A stretch of 55,319 nucleotides of DNA. It comes from Lachnospiraceae bacterium UBA3310 (GTDB lineage: Bacteria > Bacillota > Clostridia > Lachnospirales > Lachnospiraceae). Both the position numbers and the translations under genes were made by a program. The stretch is taken from the NCBI GenBank assembly GCA_002361355.1, contig DESQ01000021.1:1-55319 (forward strand), read 5' to 3'. Of the stretch, positions 9,359 to 18,285 are shown piece after piece (position 1 is the stretch's first letter; every line of letters starts with the position of its first letter). Below the pieces are notes generated by a model. The model worked only from the letters and a program-made list of their open reading frames with translations, searched no databases and was not told the origin of the DNA.

Positions 9359-10246
9359 TTACATTTCATAATTGTCAACTTTGACAAACTTGTTGATGAT
9401 AAACGTCACGATCAGGCAGAGCACCAGAAGAATTGTGCCGATGGCACTGGCATAGCCATACTTGAAATACTTAAAGCCCTGCTGATACAGATGGGTCGCC
9501 AGCACATCCGTCATGTGGTTGGGACCGCCCTCGGTCATATTAAATATCAAATCAAAAAATTTCAACGAGCCGATGGCGTTTAAGGACATGGCCGTCGCCA
9601 CCATAGGACGAATCAGCGGCAGCGTGATATAGCGGAAGGACTGCGCCTTCGTGCAGCCGTCTATGTAAGACGCCTCGTACAGAGAGCTGCTGATCCCCGA
9701 AATCTGCGCCATATAGAGCATCATGGACTGACCCACATACTGCCACAGGGAAACCGAAGCGATCACCCACATGGGAAGAATGATAAAGCCCTTGGTATCC
9801 ATCAGCCAAAGCGGTCCGTCTATGCCAAACTGCGCAAGAACCTGATTGATGCCCAGCTTAGGCGTGAAGACAAACATCCACAGAAGGCCGAGTGCCGCTG
9901 ACGAAAGCACACAGGGCAGATAGTATACGTTTTTAAAAAAGTCCCGGCCCTTTTTGATATTGGTCAGAAGAGCCGCCAGAACCAGGCCTGCAATCAACTG
10001 CGTCACCACGGAAAAAAGCAGGAAAAACATGGAGTTTTTCAACGCGATCTTCATGGTTCTGTCTATGGTAAACAGCTGTCTGTAATTTTCAAATCCAATG
10101 AACACCGGCTTTGTCAATGCGTTATAATCGCAAAACGAATAGTAAACCGATTGGCAGATCGGAATAAACAAGACGAATGTAAATAGCAGAAACGCCGGTG
10201 CAACAAATACGACAATCGCCTTCTTATCTCGTAATAATTTATCCAT
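9359..10246 (-). CDS. Sugar ABC transporter permease (MalF type)
   Basis: This 295-residue membrane protein starts with MDKLLRDKKAIVVFVAPAF, has six membrane segments and carries the docking signature EASYIDGCTKAQSFRYITLP near its C-terminal third. The open frame extends 83 codons further upstream, but that part is not membrane-like and runs into the 3' end of the binding-protein gene. A GGAGGT ribosome site four bases before the ATG at 10246 fixes the start. The gene is separated from the binding-protein gene by a hairpin (10273-10298) that probably lowers expression of the permeases relative to the binding protein. Confidence 0.93.
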   Translation of the reverse strand: MDKLLRDKKAIVVFVAPAFLLFTFVLFIPICQSVYYSFCDYNALTKPVFIGFENYRQLFTIDRTMKIALKNSMFFLLFSVVTQLIAGLVLAALLTNIKKGRDFFKNVYYLPCVLSSAALGLLWMFVFTPKLGINQVLAQFGIDGPLWLMDTKGFIILPMWVIASVSLWQYVGQSMMLYMAQISGISSSLYEASYIDGCTKAQSFRYITLPLIRPMVATAMSLNAIGSLKFFDLIFNMTEGGPNHMTDVLATHLYQQGFKYFKYGYASAIGTILLVLCLIVTFIINKFVKVDNYEM

Positions 10247-10265
10247 ACACACCTCCGGAATTTTA

Positions 10266-10298
10266 GAAAAATGCAGGATTGGATTGCTCCAATCCTGC
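10266..10298 (-). terminator. Intercistronic hairpin / partial terminator
   Basis: An 11-bp perfect inverted repeat (10273-10283 with 10288-10298, four-base loop), read on the minus strand, is followed by a run of five T. It lies between the stop of the solute-binding protein gene and the ribosome site of the first permease. Such hairpins in sugar ABC operons commonly stabilise the upstream message and reduce read-through, giving more binding protein than permease. That role is inferred. Confidence 0.7.
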
Positions 10299-10322
10299 GT
10301 TGATAAAATCACATCATTTTCT

Positions 10323-11693
10323 TTACTTATTCCATACGTTGTTCTTGTAAAAATCCTCCAGCGACGCAAGGCCTTCCTCCACAGGCGTTCCCAGATAGAT
10401 GGAAACCATCGTATCGTCGAAGAATGCACCCGCCTCCGTGGTTGCCATGGACTCATTGTAGAAACCAAAGGTGGACTTTGCGTTTCCGAAGACATCCATT
10501 ACATAAGCAAGCTGTGCAGGAGCCTTGTCAGCATCATACTCAACCGTCGTTACAGGAATCTTACCGCCTACCTCTGCGGTGTACTTCTGCGCCGTATCGT
10601 CGGTAAAATACTTCATGAAAGCAATTACTGCGTCAGGATGAGCTGTGGTTGCGCTCATTGCCAGGCTGTCGGACTTCGCGATCACTCTGCCGTCCGTGCC
10701 GGGGAATGCAAACACGCCGCACTTGCTCTCAAAATCAGGATTGGAGCCGTTGATCTGTGCAATCGCCCAGGAGCCCTGAATCAGCATAGCCGCCTCTTCG
10801 TTATAGAAGTTCGCCGTAGCCACATCGTTGGTATCTCCTGCCGCTGTAGGCTGGAAATACTTGGAAATCTCTACCAGCTTATTGGTCGCGCTTACAACCT
10901 CGGGATCAAGCCAGGAAGCCGAGCCGCTGTCAATCGCCGCCAGATCTACGCCCTCGCTGTCACAGAGATAACCTGCCAGCATGGATAAGCACCATGCGGT
11001 ACCTGCGGAAATGGTAAGAGGCGTATAACCTGCGCCCTGCAGCTTCTCACAGGCGTCCAACATACCATCCCAATCAGTAGGCATCGTGGTAATACCTGCC
11101 GCTTCAAACATCTCCGTATTGTAGAACACGCAAGCCGCCGCAATGTTTAACGGCACCGCGTAAATCTTGCCGTCGTAGGTCTGCTGGGAAAACGCGCCCT
11201 CGCCGCCGTTGAAGGTGTCAATCCAGCCGTCCGCCTTGACGTAATCCGTCAGGTCGGCCGCCACGCCAGGATCTACATACACATCCAGATTCGGGCCCGG
11301 GCTAACGATAAAGCAGTCAGGCGTCTCTCCCGCCGCTACCAGAGCGTTCAGCTTCGCGTAATACTCCTCCAGGTTGGTCGTTACCACATTCACATGGTAC
11401 TTGCCTTCATAGTCTTTGTTGAAACGTTCTACGGTATCTCTGTATCCGATGGAAATCAGGTCTTCCGTCGCGTTCAGGTCATCCCAGAACATCCATGTAA
11501 TCTCTTCCACACCGTCGCCTGACGCAGAATCCGCTGCCGGCGCTTCCGCCCCCTCGCTGCCGCTGTCAGCCGCAGGCGCGCTCTCAGAGCTGCCACCGTC
11601 TGTCGCCGGTGCACTCCCTGTGCCGCCGCAGCCAGCCAATACAGATGCGATCATAGCTGTGCTGAGCAAAACCGATAATACTTTCTTTTTCAT
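10323..11693 (-). CDS. Sugar ABC transporter substrate-binding lipoprotein
   Basis: This 456-residue extracellular protein has a lipoprotein signal peptide with lipobox LAGC (Cys22), a flexible stretch rich in Ser, Ala, Gly and acidic residues (about 23-62) and an extracellular solute-binding domain of the carbohydrate type (family 1 pattern, about 65-456). It captures an oligosaccharide outside the cell and delivers it to the two permeases. It is the first gene of the cassette, with GGGAGG before the ATG and a TATACT -10 element at 11739-11744. The divergent AraC gene is probably its regulator. The exact sugar cannot be read from the sequence, although the GH43/GH3/esterase neighbours point to xylan-type glycans. 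Confidence 0.94.
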   Translation of the reverse strand: MKKKVLSVLLSTAMIASVLAGCGGTGSAPATDGGSSESAPAADSGSEGAEAPAADSASGDGVEEITWMFWDDLNATEDLISIGYRDTVERFNKDYEGKYHVNVVTTNLEEYYAKLNALVAAGETPDCFIVSPGPNLDVYVDPGVAADLTDYVKADGWIDTFNGGEGAFSQQTYDGKIYAVPLNIAAACVFYNTEMFEAAGITTMPTDWDGMLDACEKLQGAGYTPLTISAGTAWCLSMLAGYLCDSEGVDLAAIDSGSASWLDPEVVSATNKLVEISKYFQPTAAGDTNDVATANFYNEEAAMLIQGSWAIAQINGSNPDFESKCGVFAFPGTDGRVIAKSDSLAMSATTAHPDAVIAFMKYFTDDTAQKYTAEVGGKIPVTTVEYDADKAPAQLAYVMDVFGNAKSTFGFYNESMATTEAGAFFDDTMVSIYLGTPVEEGLASLEDFYKNNVWNK

Positions 11694-12070
11694 GTCTTCT
11701 CCTCCCTCAATATAATTGTTGGTTCAGGTTACAAATACAGTATAGCAAGACACGTCCCTTTCTTCTTTTTAATAGTTGCTTTATGTGTTTCAAAAATTGC
11801 TATTATTTCATTTTTTGCTATGTGTATTTTGTCTTTATTTTAGCAAAATATAAAATATTGTACGGCATTTTTCACGATTTTTATGCCACTATACCATTAT
11901 TTTGCATAAAAAGTCTCCATTTCTTGTTCTTTACCACGAATTTTTATGGTATAATAGGACTACAAGAAAAGCAATTTTTGGAAACTAGATAGCAAATTTT
12001 GGTAATTTATAGCAATTTTTAGCAATAGCTACCATAAATCTGCCGCTCCAAAGAAAGGAGTCCAACTTTT
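11694..12070. promoter_or_regulatory. Divergent control region with TAGCAA repeats
   Basis: This 377-base AT-rich gap between the binding-protein gene (-) and the AraC gene (+) holds seven copies of TAGCAA in either orientation, at 11743, 11797 (reverse), 11815 (reverse), 11841, 11990, 12010 and 12020, plus a near copy at 11969. Several extend to TAGCAATTTTT; 12010-12020 and 11792-11802 are exact inverted copies of 11 bases. The copy at 11743 overlaps a minus-strand -10 TATACT (11739-11744) that lacks a good -35, as expected for an activator-dependent promoter. These are likely AraC-type operator half-sites; the protein that binds is inferred. Confidence 0.6.
11950..11955 (+). promoter_or_regulatory. 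Probable -10 element of the AraC gene
   Basis: A TATAAT hexamer on the plus strand lies 116 bases before the AraC ATG. Its -35 is weak (TTCTTT at 11927-11932 with a 17-base spacer). The three TAGCAA repeats at 11990-12025 would lie just downstream of the start point, which would allow autorepression. Confidence 0.45.
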
Positions 12071-12958
12071 ATGATCGAAATGCTAAACGGCATCAAAGAA
12101 ACCGTCCTCTATAAGGAGATCGAAGGGTTTAAACTTCATGACAACACCGACTACGAAGCTTATCCGCCACACTGGCACACTCCCATAGAAATCATCATGC
12201 CCATCGAAAACGACTATGAGGTTGCCGGGAAAAACGAATCCTACATTCTACACGAGGGCGATATTTTGCTCATCGGCTCCGGCGTCATCCACGGCATGCC
12301 CTCCGTGATCCGCGGGGAACGGTTGATTCTTCAGGTGGACATTTCCATGCTGCACAATGTGGCGGATATAGAATCCACCCTCTCTACGATTCCCCAGCTT
12401 CTGCTGCTCACCGCCGCTGGCGCACCGGCCATCCACGAACGGCTCAAGGAACTGCTGTTGGAGATTTATGAGGAATATTTCGGCGATTCTATCCTGATCA
12501 GTGCAGCCATCTACTTCCGGGTGATTGAGATGCTGGTACTAGTGGGCCGCGAATATACCGGCATGAGAAGCAATTACGACTCCGCTTTCTCCAAGCAGAA
12601 AGAGCACACCGAAAAGTTTATGATGGTCTGCGACTACATCCACGAACATTGTACGGAGGATCTGTGTCTGGACGACGTTGCAGGCCTTGCCGGATTCAGC
12701 AAATACCACTTCAGCAGACTGTTCAAAAACTTTACCGGCTTATCCTTCTATAAATACCTGAACAAAAAGAGAATCGAGCAGGCAGAGAAGCTATTGGTGG
12801 ATCCCGCGCTTTCCATTACCGAAGTAGCCCTGCAGTCAGGATTTTCCAGTCTCTCTGCGTTTATCAGAATGTTTAAACTAATCAAGGACTGCACACCCAC
12901 CGAATTCCGCAGTCTCTATGAGACGGAACCGCGCCGCTACCCGTTTTCCCCTTCCTGA
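12071..12958 (+). CDS. AraC-family transcriptional regulator with cupin sensor
   Basis: This 295-residue protein has an N-terminal cupin-type sugar-binding domain (about 15-110, with HWHTPIEIIMP and a GDILLIGSGVIHG turn) and a C-terminal double helix-turn-helix DNA-binding domain (about 190-290, with LAGFSKYHFSRLFKNFTG and the closing SLSAFIRMFK motif). It is read divergently from the sugar cassette and most likely activates it when an oligosaccharide is present. AAAGGAG precedes the ATG. The repeated TAGCAA elements in the shared upstream region are the obvious candidate binding sites. It ends nine bases from the convergent spoIVB gene. Confidence 0.92.
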   Translation: MIEMLNGIKETVLYKEIEGFKLHDNTDYEAYPPHWHTPIEIIMPIENDYEVAGKNESYILHEGDILLIGSGVIHGMPSVIRGERLILQVDISMLHNVADIESTLSTIPQLLLLTAAGAPAIHERLKELLLEIYEEYFGDSILISAAIYFRVIEMLVLVGREYTGMRSNYDSAFSKQKEHTEKFMMVCDYIHEHCTEDLCLDDVAGLAGFSKYHFSRLFKNFTGLSFYKYLNKKRIEQAEKLLVDPALSITEVALQSGFSSLSAFIRMFKLIKDCTPTEFRSLYETEPRRYPFSPS

Positions 12959-12966
12959 CAGAGCCG

Positions 12967-14310
12967 CTAATGGGTCAGCATCTCCTCTATAAAAATACCA
13001 TAACCTTTCGTGGAATCATTTACCAGCACATGGGTGACAGCCCCCACAAGCTTCCCGTTCTGAATGATAGGGCTGCCGCTCATTCCTTGAATAATACCGC
13101 CAGTCAGTGTCAGAAGCTTCTCATCCACCACGCGGATCACAATTCCCCTGTTTACATTTTCATGCTCCAGGTTAACCTCCACGATCTCCACATCATAAAA
13201 CTCCGGCTCTCCTGAGACGGAGCAGATAATCTGTGCGGGCCCCATTGTAATCTCCTGTTTTAAGGCTATGGGAATGGGGTCATAGGCAGCGTTTTCCAAA
13301 ATCTCCTCGTCGCAAACGCCGAAGATTCCTTCCGCCGTGTTTTCTGTGATCTCTCCGATTACATTTTCGCTGTCATACTCAATGTACCCCGTCAGTTCTC
13401 CGGGTGCGCCGTTGGCGCCTCTGGTAATGCCCACAATTTCCGTCTTGTAGAGCGTTCCCTCCTCCAGATTCATCAAAATGGAGGTATCCACATCGTTAAT
13501 TCCGTGTCCCAGCGCGCCAAAGGTACTGTCTGTTCCCTCATAAGTCATAGTTCCGATTCCCTGCGCGTTGTCCCTGATCCAGATTCCCAGCTTCCACTCT
13601 TCCATACGGTTTTTCCCGGCATTTATCATAACATCCGTTATTTCATTATTCCTCCTGATGGTCAGGACCATGTCCTCACCCTCGGAGGCCTCCACCATGC
13701 TGATAAACTGTTTCTTGTTTTCTACCGTCTCACCATTGCTCTTTAAGATGTAATCACCTTTCTGCAATACATATTTTGCCGGCGATATGGCGTCTCCCTC
13801 GCTGTTCTCAAACTCACCAATCCCCACCACCAGCACACCGTCCGTCTTCACATAGATACCGATGGGAATACCGGAAGGAATCAGCATCTTATCCTGAATC
13901 ACTTCAACATCCACGTTTTTGTAGGGCAGGACACCAAACAGTTTCAAATCCATCTGATAAGCGTCAATCTCATTTGCCTTCAGTTTAACGGTATGTGCAA
14001 AATCAACGTGAATGCTCGACGCCTTCTCTTCCTCTCCTTCCAGAAGGTCAGCATCCTCCTCTGACACATCCGTCACGGACGCCACAGGCGCCGCCTCCTG
14101 CGGCATCCGGTAAATCTCGCCCGACACCGGCACATGAAAATCAAACTCCTGCTCCACCCCGGCACGGATCTTAATCTGTGACGGGATCTTATCTAAATAA
14201 GAAGCGTACAGTGCAAGAAGAAGTGCCGCCACCCCCGCCAAAAGCAGCAGCCACAAAAAAAATCGGTATTTCTTCTCCTGTTTTCCGGTCATATATATCG
14301 AACTATTCAC
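12967..14310 (-). CDS. spoIVB: SpoIVB sporulation serine peptidase
   Basis: This 447-residue protein has one membrane anchor (about 19-38), a PDZ domain (about 130-225) and a chymotrypsin-like SpoIVB peptidase domain. The triad can be placed at His269 (ALGHGI), Asp396 (RVVDEK) and Ser411 (GMSGSP), and the Asp-Ser spacing matches the Bacillus subtilis enzyme. Made in the forespore, it is secreted to the intermembrane space and cleaves SpoIVFA, which releases sigma-K processing in the mother cell. The start is a GTG at 14310 with GAGG nine bases upstream. The acidic insert at about 82-98 is unusual. It lies just downstream of recN, as in many Firmicutes. Confidence 0.96.
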   Translation of the reverse strand: MNSSIYMTGKQEKKYRFFLWLLLLAGVAALLLALYASYLDKIPSQIKIRAGVEQEFDFHVPVSGEIYRMPQEAAPVASVTDVSEEDADLLEGEEEKASSIHVDFAHTVKLKANEIDAYQMDLKLFGVLPYKNVDVEVIQDKMLIPSGIPIGIYVKTDGVLVVGIGEFENSEGDAISPAKYVLQKGDYILKSNGETVENKKQFISMVEASEGEDMVLTIRRNNEITDVMINAGKNRMEEWKLGIWIRDNAQGIGTMTYEGTDSTFGALGHGINDVDTSILMNLEEGTLYKTEIVGITRGANGAPGELTGYIEYDSENVIGEITENTAEGIFGVCDEEILENAAYDPIPIALKQEITMGPAQIICSVSGEPEFYDVEIVEVNLEHENVNRGIVIRVVDEKLLTLTGGIIQGMSGSPIIQNGKLVGAVTHVLVNDSTKGYGIFIEEMLTH

Positions 14311-14340
14311 TCTTCACATCCTCGCCTTTCTATAACCCTA

Positions 14341-14378
14341 TGCGCAAAAAGGACACACATTACAGTATGTCCCTTTTA
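14341..14378 (-). terminator. Rho-independent terminator after recN
   Basis: Read on the minus strand, 14365-14377 pairs with 14346-14358 (about 12 of 13 pairs when a G-T pair is allowed) around a short loop, and the second arm ends in five T. It lies 22 bases after the recN stop codon and before spoIVB, so it separates the long housekeeping operon from the sporulation gene. Confidence 0.75.
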
Positions 14379-14399
14379 TTATGTGAAGAATCTTAATTT

Positions 14400-16079
14400 T
14401 TATTGCTTGTTTTTTTCTGCCAATTCTTTCATCTCACTGGCATTCTGCAGGGCACTCGGCGTAATTTCATCCCCTCCCAGCATTCTTGCCAGTTCCTCCA
14501 CGCTCTCCTTTTGTGCAAGCTCTCTGATGCGCGTGATAGACCGGTTATCCACCACCTGTTTCTCTATCACATAATGGGTATCCGCCATAGCCGCAATCTG
14601 AGGCAGATGGGTGATGCAGATCAACTGGTGCCCTTTTCCCAGAATCCCCATCTTTTCCGACACCTTCCACGCCGTCCTTCCGCTGATTCCCGTGTCAATT
14701 TCATCAAAAATCAACGTTTCAATCTCATCCTTGTCCGCAAGCACCGTCTTGAGCGCCAGCATAATACGGGAGAGTTCCCCGCCGCTGGCAACCTGGGCAA
14801 GTTCCCGAACCGGCTCTCCGGGATTGGTGGAAATCAAAAAGACAACCTGATCAAACCCGTTCTCTGAAAGCCTCTCTGCCGCCTGTTCTATCTGAATCTC
14901 AAAAACCGCCTGTTCAAAATTGAGATCCGAAAGCGCCTGACGCATCTGTGCCGCCAGTGTCTGCGCGTTCTGTGCCCGAAGATCGGAAATTTCCTGCGCA
15001 AGCTTCAGCGCTTTTTTTTCATAGGCTGCGGTTTCCTCAGAAAGTTTTGCCCTGTAAGCATCATAATCCTGATACTTTTCTATGATTTCCTGTGCATGCG
15101 CCTGATATTCCTGAATCTCCTCAACCGTATTTCCATATTTTGACTTTAAATGATTGATCAGGTTCAGACGATCCTGCGTCTGTTCAAACTGTCCCGCGTC
15201 AAACTCCAATTCGGAAAGATACTCCGCCATCCCCCTGTTGTAATCATTCAAAAGGCCGTCGATATCCAGAAGCTGTCTCTCATAATCCTGCAGGGTCTCG
15301 TCGTAAGCGGATACCGTTTTAATCTCCCTGATGGCTCTGGCAATCGCGCTTCCTGCTCCATTATCCTCATAGCCGCAAAAGCCGTGGGCGCAGGCAGCCG
15401 CCTCCCTGATCTTTCGGGCGTTGCTCATTCTGCGGTAAGCCTTCTCGATCTCCTCATCCTCTCCGGGGACAAGCGCCGCCTCTTCAATTTCCTGACACTC
15501 AAATTCCGCGAGAGAACACTCCCTTTTCCTTGTCTCTTCGTCCACTTCGTTCTCAGACAGTTCGCGCTTCTTCTCACGGTACTGCCCGTAAACTTCCCGA
15601 AGCCTGCCCTTTTTATCCGCAAGCGCCGCCCCGGCGTAGGCATCCAGGATTTCAAGCTGCCTCGACGCCTTTAACAGCGACTGATGCTCATGCTGTCCGT
15701 GAATGTCAATCAAAATATCCGCAAGCTGTCTGAGCTGTCTGGCTGTCACTGTCTCCCCGCACACCTTACACTGGCTGCGGTTCTCCATAATCTTTCTCTG
15801 GAGGATGATCTGCCCCTCCTCTATGGGAAGCTCCAGTTCCTGTATCGCCCTGATCTGCCGTGGATCCTCCACCGTAAAAACGAGCTCCACCAGCGCGTAT
15901 TCCGCCCCTGACCGAATCATCTCCTTATCCGCCTTAGCGCCCAGCGCAAGGTTGATGGAACCGATAATAATGGATTTGCCCGCCCCGGTCTCTCCGGTAA
16001 GAATATTGAGCCCGCCGCCGAAAGCAACCTCCGTCTCGTCAATCAACGCCAGATTTTTCACATGTAAACTCTGTAGCAT
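14400..16079 (-). CDS. recN: DNA repair protein RecN
   Basis: This 559-residue SMC-like ATPase has Walker A GETGAGKS at 29-36, a long helical coiled-coil middle (about 160-380), the signature ASGGELSRIMLAL and a Walker B LIFDEIDTGISG near the C-terminus. RecN binds single-stranded DNA ends and tethers broken chromosomes during recombinational repair. It is the last gene of the operon that begins with asp23, one base after argR, which is the usual order in Clostridia and Bacilli. A strong terminator follows. Length and motifs are normal for the family. Confidence 0.97.
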   Translation of the reverse strand: MLQSLHVKNLALIDETEVAFGGGLNILTGETGAGKSIIIGSINLALGAKADKEMIRSGAEYALVELVFTVEDPRQIRAIQELELPIEEGQIILQRKIMENRSQCKVCGETVTARQLRQLADILIDIHGQHEHQSLLKASRQLEILDAYAGAALADKKGRLREVYGQYREKKRELSENEVDEETRKRECSLAEFECQEIEEAALVPGEDEEIEKAYRRMSNARKIREAAACAHGFCGYEDNGAGSAIARAIREIKTVSAYDETLQDYERQLLDIDGLLNDYNRGMAEYLSELEFDAGQFEQTQDRLNLINHLKSKYGNTVEEIQEYQAHAQEIIEKYQDYDAYRAKLSEETAAYEKKALKLAQEISDLRAQNAQTLAAQMRQALSDLNFEQAVFEIQIEQAAERLSENGFDQVVFLISTNPGEPVRELAQVASGGELSRIMLALKTVLADKDEIETLIFDEIDTGISGRTAWKVSEKMGILGKGHQLICITHLPQIAAMADTHYVIEKQVVDNRSITRIRELAQKESVEELARMLGGDEITPSALQNASEMKELAEKNKQ

Positions 16080-16080
16080 C

Positions 16081-16530
16081 TTATCCCACCATCCTGCCGA
16101 TCTTTTCCATCACGACTCTGGCATCCTGTACACTCCGCATTGCCATCATCACCGTATTATCCCCGGCGATGCATCCCACGATCTCCTCTATCTTCATGGC
16201 GTCCACAGCGGCCGCCACCGCCATTGCCATGCCTGAAACAGTCTTTAAGACCAGAAGGTTTTGCGCCAGATCCATAGACACATAGCCCTCCTTTAACACC
16301 CTCGCGTACTTGTCTCCCAGATGCGTCTCCTCCCCGTTAAAAGCGACATACTTCTGTCTCCCTCTGCCGTTGGGAATCTTTGAGAGTTTCAATTCTCTGA
16401 TATCTCTGGACACCGTGGCCTGGGTCACCTCGTAGCCGTCGGCGCGCAGACGCTCCACAAGTTCCTCCTGCGTTTCCACCTCATACTGTGTAATCAGATC
16501 TATAATTTTTTCATGTCTCTTTTTCTTCAT
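16081..16530 (-). CDS. argR: Arginine repressor ArgR/AhrC
   Basis: This 149-residue protein has the N-terminal winged helix-turn-helix (about 1-70, with EELVERLRADGYEVTQATVSRDI) and the C-terminal hexamerisation and arginine-binding domain (about 80-149) with the core GCIAGDNT motif. It senses arginine and represses arginine synthesis while activating catabolism. Its place between nadK and recN is conserved in Firmicutes and does not mean the neighbours are arginine-regulated. Length is normal. Confidence 0.97.
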   Translation of the reverse strand: MKKKRHEKIIDLITQYEVETQEELVERLRADGYEVTQATVSRDIRELKLSKIPNGRGRQKYVAFNGEETHLGDKYARVLKEGYVSMDLAQNLLVLKTVSGMAMAVAAAVDAMKIEEIVGCIAGDNTVMMAMRSVQDARVVMEKIGRMVG

Positions 16531-16551
16531 GACGTATCTGAATCCTCTTCT

Positions 16552-17385
16552 CTACGCTTCACTCATTTTTTTATGGAGTACCGAAAGAAAACTTTCCGTG
16601 TTCAATCTCACAATCCCTGTGGTTCTGTCAGCCCTGCGGATGAGAATGCGGTCGCCCGTACGCAGCGCCACCTTGTAACTGCCGTCAAAATTGGCCTCCA
16701 CCACCTGTTCATGCCCGTCCTTTCCCGCCGGTATCTCCACGGTAATCTCGTCCTCCGGTGCAAACACAATACTGCGGGTGTTTAGCGTGTGGGGACAGAT
16801 GGGCGTCAGAAGCAGGAGCCTAGCCGACGGTTCCACAATGGGGCCGCCTGCCGAGAGATTGTAGCCCGTAGACCCTGTCGGCGTGGCCACGATCACACCG
16901 TCCGCACAATAATTGTTCAGGAAACGGTCATTCACATAAATGCGGACATTCAAAATCTGCAGCGTACCGCAGCGGGAGATGACAATATCGTTAAGCGCAT
17001 ACTGCTCCTCCACACCCCCGGCTGTGATTTTCCCTGTGAGCATCATACGCTCCTCCCTGACATACTCGTCCGCAAGAAGCCGCTCAATGGCCTCCTCCGC
17101 GCAGACGCTCTCCACCTCCGCAAGATAACCGAGCGTTCCGAGATTGATGCCAAGGAGCGGAATTTTGCTGTCCGATATATTTCTGGCCGCCCGGAGAAGC
17201 GTTCCGTCTCCCCCTAACACCAGGGCGCAGTCCACGCTTTCCTTACCGCTCTCTGCAATGGCCTGCCTCTCGTTTGCCACACAGACCGCTTCTCCGCCGT
17301 GTTCTTCGATAACATCAGCTATTCTTTTTGTCAACACACCTTGAGGATCCTTCGCCTCATTGGTGATCAGGAAAAACCGTTTCAT
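16552..17385 (-). CDS. nadK: NAD kinase
   Basis: This 277-residue cytoplasmic enzyme phosphorylates NAD to NADP. The diagnostic GGDGT motif lies at 58-62 and the second conserved block (LNDIVISR and TPTGSTGYNLSAGGPI) at about 130-185. It starts three bases after tlyA stops and runs into argR. The sequence and length are typical of the family, and nothing suggests a polyphosphate-only or unusual substrate. Confidence 0.97.
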   Translation of the reverse strand: MKRFFLITNEAKDPQGVLTKRIADVIEEHGGEAVCVANERQAIAESGKESVDCALVLGGDGTLLRAARNISDSKIPLLGINLGTLGYLAEVESVCAEEAIERLLADEYVREERMMLTGKITAGGVEEQYALNDIVISRCGTLQILNVRIYVNDRFLNNYCADGVIVATPTGSTGYNLSAGGPIVEPSARLLLLTPICPHTLNTRSIVFAPEDEITVEIPAGKDGHEQVVEANFDGSYKVALRTGDRILIRRADRTTGIVRLNTESFLSVLHKKMSEA

Positions 17386-17388
17386 ACG

Positions 17389-18285
17389 CTATTTCGCCTC
17401 GTCAAGCGCCTGATGCGCCTCTTCTATAACCGTTCCGATCTGCGCTGCCTGCCCTTCCTGCCGTGAAATCCCGCTTCCCTGTGCAAGAAGCGCAGCAAGT
17501 GCAGTCTCAGCCTCCTTTTCCGACAAAGCCAGAATCTCCTCCGCGATCTCTGTCCGTTTTTCCAGCCACAGGAGATACTCGATATTGCCCTCCGGCCCCT
17601 TGATCGGCGAATAAGTAAGTCCTTTTACCAGGAAACCGATCATGTCCGCATAATCCACTACCTTGTGCACCACCTCGGCGTGCACCTTTTTGTCCCGCAC
17701 CACGCCTTTTTTGCCGACCTTTTCCCGACCGGCCTCAAACTGGGGCTTGATCAGGCACACCATCTGCCCCCGCCCGCGCAAAAGCGCTCTCGCCGGAATC
17801 AAAATCTTCGTAAGGGAGATGAAAGAGACATCCACCGATGCGAAATCTATGGGCTCGCTGATGTCCTCTTTTGTCACGTAGCGGAAATTCGTCTTCTCCA
17901 TACAGACCACCCGCTCATCGCTTCGAAGCTTCCAGTCCAACTGTCCATGTCCCACGTCGATGGCATACACCTTCGCCGCTCCGTTTTGCAGCATACAATC
18001 CGTGAAACCGCCGGTGGACGCGCCAATATCCATACATACCTGATTTTGCAGCGTAATCGGGAATTTCCCGATGGCCCGTGCAAGCTTTAAGCCGCCGCGG
18101 CTCACATAGGGAAGTATCTTTCCCTTTACCTCAATCTTTATCTTACTCTCGTCAAACAGCGTACCCGCCTTGTCCTCCCGCTGGTTGTCCACAAACACAT
18201 TCCCCGCCATGAGAAGCGCCTTCGCCTTCTCTCTGGACTGGGCGTATCCCTGTCTGACCAGAATCACATCCAGTCTTTCTTTCAT
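17389..18285 (-). CDS. tlyA: TlyA-family RNA 2'-O-ribose methyltransferase
   Basis: This protein of about 298 residues has an N-terminal S4 RNA-binding domain (about 1-60, with RLDVILVRQGYAQSREKAKALL) and an FtsJ-type Rossmann methyltransferase domain whose SAM site reads DIGASTGGFTDCML. In actinobacteria the family methylates ribosomal RNA cytidines; in Firmicutes it is usually annotated as TlyA or YqxC, and its target is less certain. The ATG at 18285 overlaps the dxs stop as ATGA. The open frame continues ten codons upstream into dxs, but the S4 domain begins at this ATG. The C-terminal tail (about 265-298) is a poorly conserved helix. Confidence 0.93.
   Translation of the reverse strand: MKERLDVILVRQGYAQSREKAKALLMAGNVFVDNQREDKAGTLFDESKIKIEVKGKILPYVSRGGLKLARAIGKFPITLQNQVCMDIGASTGGFTDCMLQNGAAKVYAIDVGHGQLDWKLRSDERVVCMEKTNFRYVTKEDISEPIDFASVDVSFISLTKILIPARALLRGRGQMVCLIKPQFEAGREKVGKKGVVRDKKVHAEVVHKVVDYADMIGFLVKGLTYSPIKGPEGNIEYLLWLEKRTEIAEEILALSEKEAETALAALLAQGSGISRQEGQAAQIGTVIEEAHQALDEAK

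Noticed and set aside
10247..10495. N-terminal 83-codon extension of the MalF-type permease
   Set aside because: It overlaps the hairpin and the 3' end of the binding-protein gene and has no membrane or signal character; the GGAGGT site fixes the later ATG.
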